Notes under the pieces: generated by a model
Databases searched by the model: none
What the model saw: only the letters and a program-made list of their open reading frames with translations
What the model was told of the DNA's origin: nothing
Position numbers and translations under genes: made by a program
NCBI RefSeq assembly: GCF_014839835.1
Contig: NC_071627.1
Coordinates: 15,618,001-15,682,000 of the forward strand
DNA from: Dryobates pubescens
Lineage: Eukaryota > Chordata > Aves > Piciformes > Picidae
Reading direction: 5' to 3'
Length of the DNA: 64,000 nt
In this document: positions 36,401 through 46,768 of the stretch, piece after piece
Layout of the letters: each line of letters starts with the position of its first letter
How positions within the stretch are numbered: the stretch's first letter is position 1

Positions 36401-38663
36401 ATGCAGCAGCAGTATGGCAATTTGCCTAGGCTGGCAAAGAAGTCAACACCAGAACTGGAAAGAAATACATAAACCAGTTGACCACAAGTGCAGGTCCTTA
36501 ACTGCTGCAGTGCTGTTCTTCCTTGGTCCAGCAGTCAGAAAAAGAAACAAATGTCACCAGTTTGTCAGTTGGTGAATTTTTCCTATGTGACAATATAAGC
36601 AAGCCTGTACCAGTAGATGGGGCTCTTCCCCTGGGCTGACTTCTCGATATGAGTAGAGTTCCTTAGGTAGAGAAATTGTCCCATGTACAAAGGGTACAGA
36701 GCTTTTCGAGTACCAGCCACAAATCCTCCTTGGAAATTCCAGCAATACTGAAAAGCAGCAACTTCTGGCTTTAGGGTTCTCATTCTGACAGGAGAAAAGA
36801 AGATAAAAACTATTTTACAAGGGCAGGTAACACTTGGAGAAGGGGCAATGGTTTTAAACTAGAGAAGGGTAGGTTTGGATTAGACATTAGGAGTAAGTTC
36901 TTTACTGTGAGGGTGGTGGAACACTGGAACAGGTTGCCCAGGGAGGTGGTAGAAGCTTCATCCTTGGAAACATTCAAGGTCAGGCTTGATGGGGCACTGA
37001 TCAGTCTAATCTAATTGGGGATGTCCCTGCTCACTGCAGGGGGCTTGGACTAGGTAACCTCTAGAGGTCATTTCCATCCCAGTACATTCTATCATTCTAT
37101 AAACAAATAAACCCTCTGCTTTAATGACTGACTGTTGGGTCTGGGGTTTGTATCACTTTACAGCACCAGCTTCAGTGGAAAGTGAGCTTGTCAGTTTCTT
37201 TCTACTGAGGCTCAAGTTCTCACTGACTTTGGTAGCTGTGGGTGAAGACTGATGCCTTTGAAACAACAGACTACCGGCTGGGGGGTTGAGCTACATGTGC
37301 TTGTTTATTGTCTATTCTGCTTGGTTTTTACAACCTGCTGATGGAGCTGTGCCCTGTTCCCAGGTCTATGATGCTGATGAGCAGTCTATTCAGATTCCAG
37401 TGGCTGGGCCAAAAGACAAGATCTCAGTGCGGGCCAAGGATCGCTATTACAATTCATCCTGGAGTGAGTGGTCTTCGCTTTGCAGGTAAGGCTTGAAGAA
37501 CCTTTTACTGGAAGAGGAGGGATGATTCCTTACCTAGGAGAGTAAGGAGGCAATTAACTTCTGCTTCTTAAATACTCATTTCACATTTCCTCATAACCTC
37601 TTTTGTCTCCTGAACATTCTTTGATGAAATATCTGGAATAGAACAAACATGTAAATACATTGGGCTCTCTAAATGATAATTCTGTTTTAAAAACAATTGA
37701 GAAACAATTAGAATCCCTTTAAATCAGAGAGCAAACAATGGATGTAGGTTCATGGACAGGAATTAGGTTCTACCTAGGCCATTGCTAGTATGACTCATGT
37801 TGATTTTTATCCTTCCTATTCATCAGCAGCTTATGAATCAATGTCCAGTGTCCAAATACAGCAGACAATCCATATAGAGCCATGTTCTACCAGTAAAATG
37901 AGAAAGGCCGTGAGAGAGAGAGGAGATTCTTGCTATGGGAAAGCAGAGCTATTAGCAGCTCCTGCTGGTCCTAGGAATGGCTCTTTCCTTACACTGTGAA
38001 TTGATTAGTGTTCTCTGACAGCTCTAAATTGCTCTCAGCCCAGCTCTCCAGGTCAGAACATAGAATTGCTGAGGCTAAAAGATACCATTAAGATCATCAA
38101 GTCCAACCATAAAGGAAACACAGAAAATAAAGATGGAAAAATAGGGAAATAGTCTCCTTTGCATCGACACCAAAAAGCATGATGCAGATTTAGATATTTT
38201 TTTAAAATCTTCTTCCTGTCTTTTATTCTGCAGCTTTGGGGTAGTTATTCTCCAATTTGATGTAGATGCAAATCTCCCTGACCTCCAAATTTCCTGAGCC
38301 ACTCTGCTGAAAAGTTGTAATCTTGTAGCCCTACTGAAACACTTGAAATGAGATCACACTGCTCTGTGGATTCAGCCTTCACTGGTACAGGAACACTTAT
38401 AGATACCAATACCAGCTGAAGGACATCTTCAGAAGGCCTATAGCTGGACTCTGTTCAGTTGAAGCTGAATCCCTAAGCCTCATCGGGCATGGGAACTCCT
38501 GAGCCTTGTATTATGTGGGCCTGAGTCCTTTAGAGAAATTGAGTGGTGGCATTTCACTAAATGGCTCAGATCAGCAAAGCTTTCTTGAGAAACAAACTAA
38601 ATCCAGAGCTGAGAAAAATTACAATAATTCTTATGTAAATCCCCTTTCTTATTTTACAGATAA
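30405..38663 (+). CDS. IL12B: Interleukin-12 subunit beta (IL-12/IL-23 p40), complete coding region
   Basis: This gene encodes the secreted p40 subunit, which pairs by disulfide with p35 to make IL-12 and with p19 to make IL-23, and is released by activated macrophages and dendritic cells. Coding exons are 30405-30486, 32392-32673, 33159-33276, 34161-34354, 35636-35781, 37364-37485 and 38660-38663. All introns are GT-AG, and the product is 315 residues. Residues 1-20 form a signal peptide. Residues 24-105 are an Ig-like domain with C48 and C87 (DAGNYTC at 81-87). Two cytokine-receptor fibronectin domains follow, ending in WSEWS at 307-311. C192, in '[12 protein letters not shown]', matches the mammalian interchain cysteine. 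Sequons are at N84, N215, N239 and N304. The reading frame is intact. CR1 copies sit in several introns. Identity is near certain from its close match to my recollection of chicken p40. Confidence 0.97.
30487..32391 (+). other. IL12B intron between exons 2 and 3
   Basis: About 1.9 kb. No CR1 copy was recognised. A 132-codon + strand frame at 31,761-32,159 has no domain and lacks splice context, so I treat it as chance. Ends in a 'tgtccag' acceptor. Confidence 0.75.
32392..32673 (+). CDS. IL12B: IL12B exon 3: Ig-like domain 1
   Basis: Encodes residues 28-121, the whole first Ig-like domain, with cysteines 48 and 87 and sequon N84. Phase 1 at both ends, as in other Ig-domain exons. Donor is GTATGG. 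Confidence 0.96.
33159..33276 (+). CDS. IL12B: IL12B exon 4: start of domain 2
   Basis: Encodes residues 122-160 behind the acceptor 'ccatctag'. C130 and C141 form the expected domain-2 pair. 'CEAKSYSG' replaces the 'CEAKNYSG' that I recall for human and chicken, so a glycosylation sequon is absent here. Confidence 0.96.
33277..34160 (+). other. IL12B intron between exons 4 and 5
   Basis: About 0.9 kb, no repeat recognised. A frame at 33,569-33,853 is without domain. Ends in 'tgtactcag'. Confidence 0.75.
34161..34354 (+). CDS. IL12B: IL12B exon 5: domain 2 with interchain cysteine
   Basis: Encodes residues 162-225. C168 and C186 are the expected intradomain pair, and C192 the cysteine that bonds to p35 or p19. 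The conserved '[13 protein letters not shown]' supplies sequon N215. Donor is GTGAGT. Confidence 0.96.
34355..35635 (+). other. IL12B intron between exons 5 and 6, with CR1
   Basis: About 1.3 kb, roughly half of it an antisense CR1 copy (34,891-35,503). Ends in 'ctcttgcag'. Confidence 0.85.
34891..35503 (-). mobile_element. CR1 LINE with long readable end of ORF2, in IL12B intron
   Basis: Minus orientation. Behind a GAATA/ATTCTATG-type tail, the minus strand encodes the C-terminal CR1 ORF2 region, with the residues '[20 protein letters not shown]', '[10 protein letters not shown]' and '[18 protein letters not shown]' visible. The open frame on the minus strand runs 35,513 to 34,668, beyond the element's 3' tail, so this copy has few mutations and is fairly young. 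It is 5' truncated, lacks endonuclease and most of the reverse transcriptase, and lies antisense to IL12B. Confidence 0.92.
35636..35781 (+). CDS. IL12B: IL12B exon 6: start of domain 3
   Basis: Encodes residues 226 (split) to 274, beginning with the conserved linker 'IIKPDPPQC' and containing sequon N239 and '[13 protein letters not shown]'. C233 has no counterpart at that place in human p40 as I recall it. Phase 0 donor GTAGAG. Confidence 0.96.
35782..37363 (+). other. IL12B intron between exons 6 and 7, with CR1
   Basis: About 1.6 kb. Holds one plus-strand CR1 fragment (36,837-37,101). Ends in 'gttcccag'. Confidence 0.8.
36837..37101 (+). mobile_element. CR1 LINE fragment, 3' end, in IL12B intron
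   Basis: Plus orientation, about 265 bases. 'ggtggtggaacactggaaca', 'ggttgcccagggaggtggta' and 'gggggcttggactaggtaac' precede a tail 'attctatcattctat'. Non-coding, in the same direction as the host gene. Confidence 0.88.
37364..37489 (+). CDS. IL12B: IL12B exon 7: WSEWS motif and C terminus
   Basis: Encodes residues 275-314 and part of 315, with WSEWS at 307-311 and sequon N304. The exon probably ends at 37,485 (TGCAG|GTAAGG). If the donor is not used, translation continues AGG TAA and stops at 37,489. Both routes end in Leu-Cys-Arg. Confidence 0.93.
   Translation, partial: VYDADEQSIQIPVAGPKDKISVRAKDRYYNSSWSEWSSLCR
37490..38659 (+). other. IL12B last intron
   Basis: About 1.2 kb, ending in 'ttattttacag'. 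Contains a small minus-strand CR1 remnant at 38,057-38,110 and no exon. Confidence 0.65.
38057..38110 (-). mobile_element. CR1 LINE remnant, extreme 3' end
   Basis: Minus orientation. '+' strand 'acatagaattgctgaggct' and 'aagatcatcaagtccaacca' match the terminal 55 bases of CR1. Nothing further of the element is left. Confidence 0.75.
38660..38663 (+). CDS. IL12B: IL12B last exon: end of Arg codon and stop
   Basis: Acceptor 'ttttacag' precedes ATAACC. Joined to TGCAG of the previous exon this gives TGC AGA TAA, that is Cys-Arg-stop. Human IL12B likewise has its last intron inside the last codons, from memory. The remainder of this exon is 3' UTR. Confidence 0.65.
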
Positions 38664-39001
38664 CCAGTGAGAGATTCTAAAGAAAACAAAGAATGAATGA
38701 ACAAAAGAACAGAAGCATAAGCTGGGGGGGTGGGAATTGCATTTGAGATGGTTAAGAAGGCATACCAGATATTTGTTGTAATAGGCTAATATGGTCCTGA
38801 TTCTGGCAGCTCTTTTAAATTCCTCAGACTCGAGTGACACCATGTTATATTAACGTGTATGGTGTTTGGACACATTGCTGGCAGCTGTTACTGTAGGTTC
38901 TGCATCTAATTCTGTTGCAGTTATTTATTTGGTTATTTATTAGTAGTATTTATTTAGTTGACTTGCTTCCAGATGATGGCAATTGCTATTCAAACTGTGT
39001 C

Positions 39002-39067
39002 ATGGGGGTTGGAGTCAATGATCTCTTGAAGTCCCTCCCAACCTCTAATGTACTGTGATACTGTGAT
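39002..39067 (+). mobile_element. CR1 LINE tail inside IL12B 3' UTR
   Basis: Plus orientation, 66 bases. 'gttggagtcaatgatctctt' and 'gaagtccctcccaacct' are followed by 'tactgtgatactgtgat', the CR1 terminus and its tail repeats. It would be transcribed as part of the 3' UTR. Confidence 0.8.
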
Positions 39068-39143
39068 GTGTTAATTTATTTGGAAAGTAACCTGCTGAAA
39101 GAACAGATTTCGTATTCCCTTATTTAACAGTTTAATTATTGGA

Positions 39144-39221
39144 GTATTTATTTATTTATCTAGTTATTTATTTATCTAATTTATTTATTTATCTGGGTTT
39201 ATTTATTTATTTATTTATTTT
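39144..39221 (+). repeat. 17-bp tandem repeat made of AU-rich elements
   Basis: Units start at about 39,145, 39,164, 39,181 and 39,198. Each is TTATTTATTTATC plus a short variable joint, and the last extends as (TTTA)n. The repeat multiplies the ATTTA pentamer in the putative IL12B 3' UTR. Confidence 0.85.
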
Positions 39222-40270
39222 GTTGAAATGTATCAGCAGAGAAAGCCTTGGGCTGCATGAGGTGGCTCTGTGTCGTGTCAGGGCCATCCTCATCATCCAG
39301 TCTGAGGGCAGATGTTTTAGCAAAAGAAGGCATTGCAAGTCTAGAGTCCTGGAAATGCTATCTGCTGCATTTTGTCAGCTGTTTGTGCCTACATCATGTT
39401 GATGCCCAGCCAATGAACTCTGCACATGGTTGTTGTGAAGCCCTACACTTGCAGCTGAACCCAAGCTGCATCAGAAGCAATGGGAGCACTGTGCTTGAAA
39501 GAGTTTTGTTACCACCTTGCATGGCCATGAAAGGAAATGGGAGTGAGTAGCTGAATATAATACCTCCTAAACAAAACTCACTCCCTTTCTTTCATGCTTG
39601 TGATCATTAGAGGTCCTGTATTCAGTGGCCCATGTGTACCCAGTTTTCTGACAATAAAATTAACTCAGACCTACTGTGCCAAGGGCAAAACCACAGGGCA
39701 CAAGTTGTCAAGAATCTGCAACTGAAACCAAGGCATCTTAATTAATTTAAAAGCTTAACTGCAGTGTATCTGATATGTCAGAGAGCAATTGGGTTTATAT
39801 GTAGATGTTAAACATCTAATTAAATTTACAAGTTTTGGAATACAGATTCCCATAGTTCCCTTTGAAAGCATTTCCCTACTATTGCAACATGTGCTAGGTG
39901 TCTTCACAGAACCTTAGGGTAAAAACTCTCAGGTCCTGGTTCTGAACTGCTTATAGTGTAAGCCTCCAGGTCTGGAAAGAAGCAGAAGCTTGCATTTTTG
40001 TCAAATCACCTAATTCCTGACTTTCAGGAAGGCAGAAGACATGTAAACATTTCTGAGGGTTTAAGCCTTATGCCCTGATACAAAATCACCTCAATTAAAG
40101 AAAGAATGTGGCACTGGGTGGTAATTTAAGGTATTTAAACATTGGAACATGGAAAGTCTCTGATACTTCAGAGAACTGAAATAATCTCGCTGCAAGTGCT
40201 GTCAGTATTTATTTACTGTACACATGTCTGCTATAAATGCAATTTACTGTGCTTGTTTTACAAAGGAGCT

Positions 40271-40304
40271 AATAAAAAATGCATCTCAAAAAAAAAAAAA
40301 AAAA
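40271..40304 (+). terminator. Candidate poly(A) signal followed by genomic A17
   Basis: AATAAA at 40,271-40,276 is followed after eleven bases by 17 consecutive A residues (40,288-40,304). It may be the end of the IL12B transcript, or an internal A tract that merely resembles one. Confidence 0.35.
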
Positions 40305-43300
40305 GAAAACCTGGTTTACTTGTGATCTTTCAAGAAGAATGGTTAATATCCCTCTTCACTTTCCTACCAGAACATTATACACTACTTCTGGGGCAAAGTC
40401 TCTGGGGAGAAGTAACATTACAGACTAACTCTGCCAACTTCATGGCTTCTAAAATTGCATGGGACAACACAGGGAAGTGATGCCTGTTACTCAACATTCT
40501 TTTCTAAACCTTCTTCTGCAGGCTAAGAAATTATTGTTTCTTTTGCAATCTAAGAGCACATCAAAATTCACAGGCCTTTGTGTTTGCAGCTACCAGGCCA
40601 ACACAGACCGTGAGGTCTTTGAGGTTTTCTCTACCACTGTTGGTACAGTGGTCACAATTATTAAGACCTTCCTGTTCTTCAGATAATCTGGGTTGAAACC
40701 CTGGCACCATTGAAACCAATCATTGAAACCTCTCCTTAACTTTGATTCAGCCTGGTTTTCTCTTTTAGAAATACTTAGGCTAAATTCATACATACCCTGA
40801 CACAGACCTTTAGAGGAATATCTCTTTCTGTGTCAGGATCCCCTATTGCTGAGTGAAACCTTCCTCAAGGAAGCTTTTCTGGCATTCACCATGAGGTAAT
40901 GGGGAGTCAGTAGTGAGGAAAGCATTGTCTAAGACTCTTCAGAAGAACAGCAAAGCACAGCTTGAAATTGCTCCTTTATCTGCAGATATCAAATTTGTTG
41001 TAAGATGGCTGCTCTCTAGGACATAAAGTTTCCTTTGGTCCTTGATTATCCAATTCCTGGGCCTTATACAGATTGAAGTACTTCTGAACATCTTTTCTAG
41101 AAATCATGAGACAGCCTCTCATCTGAGACACTCTCTACACTGTATACAAAGGTGTTGATATCACAGCACAAACATTCACTACAGTGGCTCCATACACTGG
41201 AGATTACTTCCTAACTGACTCCATCCAGTCAAGGAAATATTAACAGTTTGATATGCCAGTTAGTCCATGTACTTTTCTTTCTTAATTCTTCTCCCAGTTG
41301 CTTTGCAAATAATCTGGAAACCTCCTCATAAGTGTCACAATGCATGAACTCAGGCTGCACAGTGCACAAAACCCCCAACCTAAACTTTGGGTTGCAAAAC
41401 CAAAGCTTCTGAGATAACATAATGATAGAACCAAGTTTATTCCTAAGAGCCCTATGGTATGAGAACCACTAATCATGTAGACACCTGATAGGTGTTCTTT
41501 TGGACCCCTGTCTTACTTGGTGACCCATCATTCTCTGAGAAAGGGCAGCTCCTCCAGCTTTCTATTCATACTCATCATTCAAGATGTGGCTTTAGCTTTT
41601 GCCTACCACACCTACCTAAATCTGCACTGAACAGAGACTGACTAATTCCCTCCAGGGCTTTTTGTGGGTGTTCCTCACCTTAAAAATGCTTTACAAATAG
41701 TTGGTGTACTTAATGAGGCACTAACAGATTGTAGTAGGAGCTTGCTACCCTCTAAACTCCTCTGCCAGAGTAAGCAGGTACCTGCTACTAGCAAAGGGGG
41801 GGAGGTGAAATCTGAAGTCTAATTATGGTTTCTGTGTTCAAACACATATTAAGTTTTCAGTTCCAAATGCTTCATATTCATCCCCTTTTTCCATGTTGAC
41901 CTTCACCTTTCCTCAATTTTTCCTAAGTTGTAGCTTCCTTTTCTAAGATATATATTTGGAATAGAGGCAAAGCCAATGCATGTCCTCTAATCTTCCTCTG
42001 AGACATGAAAAAAGCTAAGAAACCTTTCCTCAAATATTTCATTTTAACTGACTTCAGTGGCAGAGCTTCAAAGTGATGAGCACCTGGAAATTACATCTTA
42101 AAATACAAAATAGAAGGCAGTTTAAGAAGTCCTATTCACTGCCCACTCCCTAATTCATTCTGTGCTGTGTTAAGCACTTTGTGGCTGTTTTGCATCTCTC
42201 TGTGAAAATGAATTCAGAAACATCACTGCTTTGGTACTAACTGAAAGGATTCACAAGCTGGTTGCATAATAATAGGGATCACAGCCTTGTCATTTCTCTC
42301 AAAGAGATCAGAAGAGACAAAGAAGAAGAAGAAGAAAGATCAGCTCCAGCCTTTGCAGGAAGCCGTGGTGTTGGTTTGTTTTTTACTTTCTAAAATGACA
42401 CATGAAATCTTCAGGTGGGATCTGTCCCAGCTTGGCTGGCACTTGCCATTTTACAGGGAGGCTCCTTTGATCTTTCTTAAGGTGTGGGAAATGGGAAACT
42501 CACCTTCCTTCAGGCAAATACCCAAATGTTTCTGCACGGTTTGATGCCTTAAGAAATACATCACTTGCTTCTCAAATTTCCCATTGAGCAAGCCTTTAAA
42601 AGTCTGATACATTAATTGCCACATAGGTGGACAACCCTAACCACCCACACTCAATAAAACTGAAGGAGCCTGTGTTCTGGGTTGGGTATAAACACACACA
42701 CTGAAATCGCTATGGGATCTGAATTCCCACTCGGGACCCTATCAATATCTGTCTTGGCTTGTACATTCTTCCCAGGCATAGGTGGTATGTGAGAATGGGA
42801 TTTTTCATCACTGGATGTGCCATTTTTTGAGCATAGTTGATGTCCTCAGCCTGAGACACTCCATCATACAAATGGGAACAAGCTACTGCGCATCAATGCT
42901 TTCCGGAATGCAGCCAGATAACATTCTGCCATGCAGAATACAGCAGACACTTAACTAATGACAGGTAGCAGCAGCAGCAGCCTATTTGCCAAAAATAAAA
43001 GCAATATATCAATAATTGTGACAAATGTTCTTGCTGTCTCTCTCAAAATAAAAAGGCACTAACGCTTTCTCAAATGTAGCAGGCCCAACAAAGTGAATAA
43101 ACATTTGTTCAGCAGGCAAATGCTTTTTTCCTCTGCAAAATAACAACTTGGGGAGGTAAGAAGCTGGGAAAAGATAATGGTAACAGCAGAAAACTATCAG
43201 AGGTCCAAGCAATACCTCCCAGCTCACTGGAAACCAGCAGGAGTTTGCTGATAAGGTCCAAATTTCACTCATTTTTTTTTTCAGTCCAAACAGAGCATTT

Positions 43301-43567
43301 TCCATCGATCTCAACATCAGTTTTAGGTACGAAGAGGCAAGCCCTATCCAGCCCTGGGAACTAGCTATTACTAAACAGATCTGAGGATTGGATTTCCAAC
43401 AAACAACTTTTTTTGTTGGTGTTGTTAATAGCTAAAATCAATTCAATGTGCTACTCTATTGTCCATGTGTGCTTTGGACCTAGAAATGCTAACACGTAAG
43501 GGCAAGTCTAACGCGCCACAAAGCCTCGCAGCAGCTGACTGCCAGAAGCAGTTCACATTCACCTAGG
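40305..43567. other. Intergenic DNA between IL12B and SPINK
   Basis: No exon recognised. A short (AGA)n run lies at 42,319-42,337 and an (AGC)n run near 42,967. Otherwise unique AT-rich sequence. Confidence 0.5.
42319..42337. repeat. (AGA)n microsatellite
   Basis: About six trinucleotide units in intergenic DNA. Confidence 0.85.
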
Positions 43568-44190
43568 AGAATCGCAGCATCAGTTCAAGTTGGCATAGAC
43601 CACTGGAAGTAATCTGATTTCCCACATCCCTGCCCCACCACCAGACCATGAGCAGTTTGAAACAGATCCACTTTTTAGTACCTCAAATAATCTCTCTGGG
43701 CAACCTATGGTTGAGTGCTCTCATTGTGAAATTTGTTTTCCTCATGTCTAATTGGAATTTCTCTGCTGCAGTTTGCACTATTCTCTCTTTGCCTCTCACT
43801 GAGTGCCTCTGAGAAGACTCTGGATCTTACCTTTGTAAACCCTGTAATGTACCTGAAGACAACCACCAGACTTTGCCTTCTTTCTTCAAAGTGAACATGT
43901 AACTTCTTTCAGTCTTTCCTAGTGCACGCTCTTCATCTGTCTAAACACCTTGGTGGCCCTTCCATGGATTTAATCAAATATATCACTGCCTTTCTTTCTC
44001 TGGGGAGGCCAGAACCATATACAAGAACTCCAGATGCAGCCTTGTAAGTGCTGAATGGGGTGGGGGCTGCTTTTTGACTTGACAATTACATTCCTATTAA
44101 CACAGTCAAGTATGCAGAGCTGGACTTGTTCGCTATAGGGGCAAACCACTGACTCGTGTTCAACTTATCCATCAAGAGAAGAACTGCTCC
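43568..44190 (-). mobile_element. Old, degraded CR1 LINE copy
   Basis: Minus orientation, about 620 bases and clearly more diverged than the other copies. Still recognisable on the + strand are 'aatctctctgggcaacct', 'tttgttttcctcatgtct', 'agtctttcctagtgcacgct' and 'ccatatacaagaactccag', which follow one another in CR1 order towards the ORF2 end. No frame survives. Confidence 0.7.
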
Positions 44191-46654
44191 ATTCTCTTTT
44201 CAGTCTGCCACTGAATGTTCTTGAACACAGCACTCTGACCTGTGGCCTGCCTGAGGATGACAGGTCTTAAGGTTGTCAGACCAGCTCTGTATGAAAAGCA
44301 TCAGGGCAAACAACAAGTCTCTACAAGTCTTGATAGAAAAGCTCCTCAGAGAAGCATTTTTTTCAGTCAGTGACTATTTTCTCCAATGGGCAAAGGTAAA
44401 TTCTGTCCATTCCTAAAGCTAGTCAGATGGATACAGAGACACTGGAGTGGCAACAACTTTGTGGCAATGCTTTTTACCAAATTTCATTTTGAGATTTTGC
44501 ATGTGAGTGTTATCTCACAGCAGAAAGTCAAAGAGACTGCTGCTGCTTTCCATGGATGGCATTTCTCTTAAAGCTTTGGTATTTAAAAATGCAAAACTCA
44601 CCAGAACTCCAAATCTCCAGGCTGACCTCCTGCTGTGCCCTGCTTGTAGTGAGCTGCTATTTGCACACCCTACACTATGTCACAGCTTCTCATTAGAACT
44701 GTATCCCTCCTATCTGAGTGGTCTGGCCAAGCCCTACAAAGCTTAAGGTCCACTCCTCAGAAAATTAATCTTAATTTGATTCAAAAGCCCTAATCAAACC
44801 ACCTAAACATTACAAGAAAGAAAACATTCATACCATGTCTTTCCTGCTATGAGGCATAGAATAAGCATCATGGATCCTTTCAACAGCAAACTCATTTTCA
44901 AACGCTAAGAAAAATCTGATCCAAAATCTGCCTTCCTCATTAGGCCCCTCCAACCACCCAAAGTCCTCTCTTCCTTTCTACATTAGTCCTCACAAAATCT
45001 TCCTACATCCACTGAAAAGGCTACAAACATTTATATTCTTCCACTGAAGGGATGGGATGGATCCTGAGGTTGCATCAGAATCTGTAGTACCACGTTAGGC
45101 AAGAGAGTGCAACCAAAGAGACAGATTTCCTCATACCACTGTCAAGGAACTTGCATGTTCTGTCAAGCTGCAGTTTTACAGTTGCAAGGTATCCTCAAGA
45201 GTCTTGTTTGCTCATAACTATTCAGATTAGGAGTACCTTCTGGGTTGGTTCAGGATTTTCTCTTGTTGCCTAACACTGGTAATTGTCCATCGGTGGATGA
45301 ATGAATGAATGTGCTGAATACTCTCCATGAGTTTACACACACTTTATGCTGGGCAGAACAAACCCTGCAGAACAAAAATTTCACTGACAGCCCAAAGCAG
45401 CAGAATCCAGACCAATGCCCATTGGAATCATATCCTCTCTTTTGTGGTCTCCACCTCAGAGGAATATGCACAAATATTTGGGATGAGTTAGTGGCGCCCA
45501 AGGTCTGCTTGACATACCATAACCTTTTCTGTATGAACTTTCAGTCCCTCTGCCTTAGTGAAATCAGCACATATGACCCTAACTCCTGCATGGGGGCAAA
45601 GGCCCAGGCTACCTTGCAAAGTGGGGAAGGTCATCACTGAAATACTGTGAATTGTGACAATGTGTAGGGATCTTTCAAGCTGAGAGCATTTGCACATCTA
45701 CATGGTACATCAGTACAGAGAAGGCAGTTCTGGAAGGATGAACTCAAAGCTATGGGGGCTCAAAACTTCACATTGCTTTGAACTCTGTGAAACTAAGACC
45801 CAGATCTGATGTTCCCATTGTGACTCTATCCGTGGTCTGTATAACAAAAGCCAGAAAATTGTGCCTATTGATTAAGTCACTAACACATTGGTATGATGGA
45901 TTTGTTTAAGGAATCCCATACAAAACCACACCTACTGTGCTGGAAATAGCAACAAAAAAGACAGGCAGGCAGCAGGATCTGCTCCATATGTCCATGGCAG
46001 CACACTAGGCAGTAACTCACTGGATGCACAACGCCTGGGAACTCCTCGCTTCTCTTTGCTAGGCAGTGCAATACAGTGTATTTGCTCCTTCTGTCATAAA
46101 GCATTGATTCTGAGCTCTAAACCAGTGGAACTCTAAAGGCAGAACAACACTGACAGACTGGGGGATCTTCTGGGCTCTGGAGGCGAGAGTATGCACATAG
46201 AAGATAGAATTTTCCAAGCAGAAATTACTACCACAGCACAGCCTGAAGGGCTCAGTAGTCAGTACCACCTCTACCCACAGACAAGGGTCTCCAAAATTCT
46301 CAAGATAATAGGAATTAAGCATTCCAGCTCTACTTTTGGCATGCATTCAGTAAGAATTGGTTGGGTTTTTTTTTCCCTGGGAATTTTGCTCAGCTCCAAG
46401 AGTCAATATGGCAATAACAGAACCACCTTACTGAGTCACTCCTTGAGCTCGCTAATGGAGATGAAACAGTTAATTAGGCAAGGGGATTAGCCACAATACA
46501 ATACATCTTCTTTATCAACACAATCCATGCTGTGACGTTCATCTTTGCTGACCTTCATGCTATACAGAAGACATTCTTATTGATACTACCCATGGACAAC
46601 ACCTTCTTCTAATTAGCCTCTCCAGAAGAGGGATTTCATCATCAGGGTTCCAGC
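44191..46654. other. Intergenic DNA upstream of SPINK
   Basis: No exon recognised. A (TGAA)n run lies at 45,296-45,311. Frames at 45,305-45,640 and 46,191-46,490 have no domain and no Kazal cysteine pattern. Confidence 0.5.
45296..45311. repeat. (TGAA)n microsatellite
   Basis: About four tetranucleotide units. Confidence 0.8.
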
Positions 46655-46680
46655 TGTGTGTGTGTGTGTATATATATATC
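46655..46680 (+). promoter_or_regulatory. SPINK promoter: TATA box inside a TG/TA repeat
   Basis: A (TG)n(TA)n dinucleotide array, with TATATATATAT at 46,669-46,679, sits about 90 bases upstream of the start codon. It is the only TATA-like element near the expected start. The following 'cacagcctggctggggagca' would be 5' UTR. Confidence 0.5.
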
Positions 46681-46768
46681 TGCTCTCTCACACACACCAG
46701 TGCACATCTAAGCTAAGTGTACTGGAATACCCAGAGCACAGCCTGGCTGGGGAGCAGCTCCAGAACCC

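Larger units (their letters stand above)
38664..40287 (+). other. IL12B 3' UTR (putative) with AU-rich elements
   Basis: Follows the stop codon and holds two clusters of overlapping ATTTA pentamers (38,931-38,958 and 39,144-39,221), an element type known to destabilise cytokine mRNAs. Another TATTTATTTA is near 40,207. Possible poly(A) signals are AATAAA at 39,653 and at 40,271, the latter followed by an A tract. Which signal is used cannot be told from the sequence. The human 3' UTR is also AU-rich and about 1 kb, from memory. Confidence 0.6.

Noticed and set aside
45305-45640. 111-codon + strand frame upstream of SPINK, considered as another inhibitor gene
   Set aside because: Cysteines do not follow the Kazal spacing and there is no signal peptide or CGSDGKTY-type motif.
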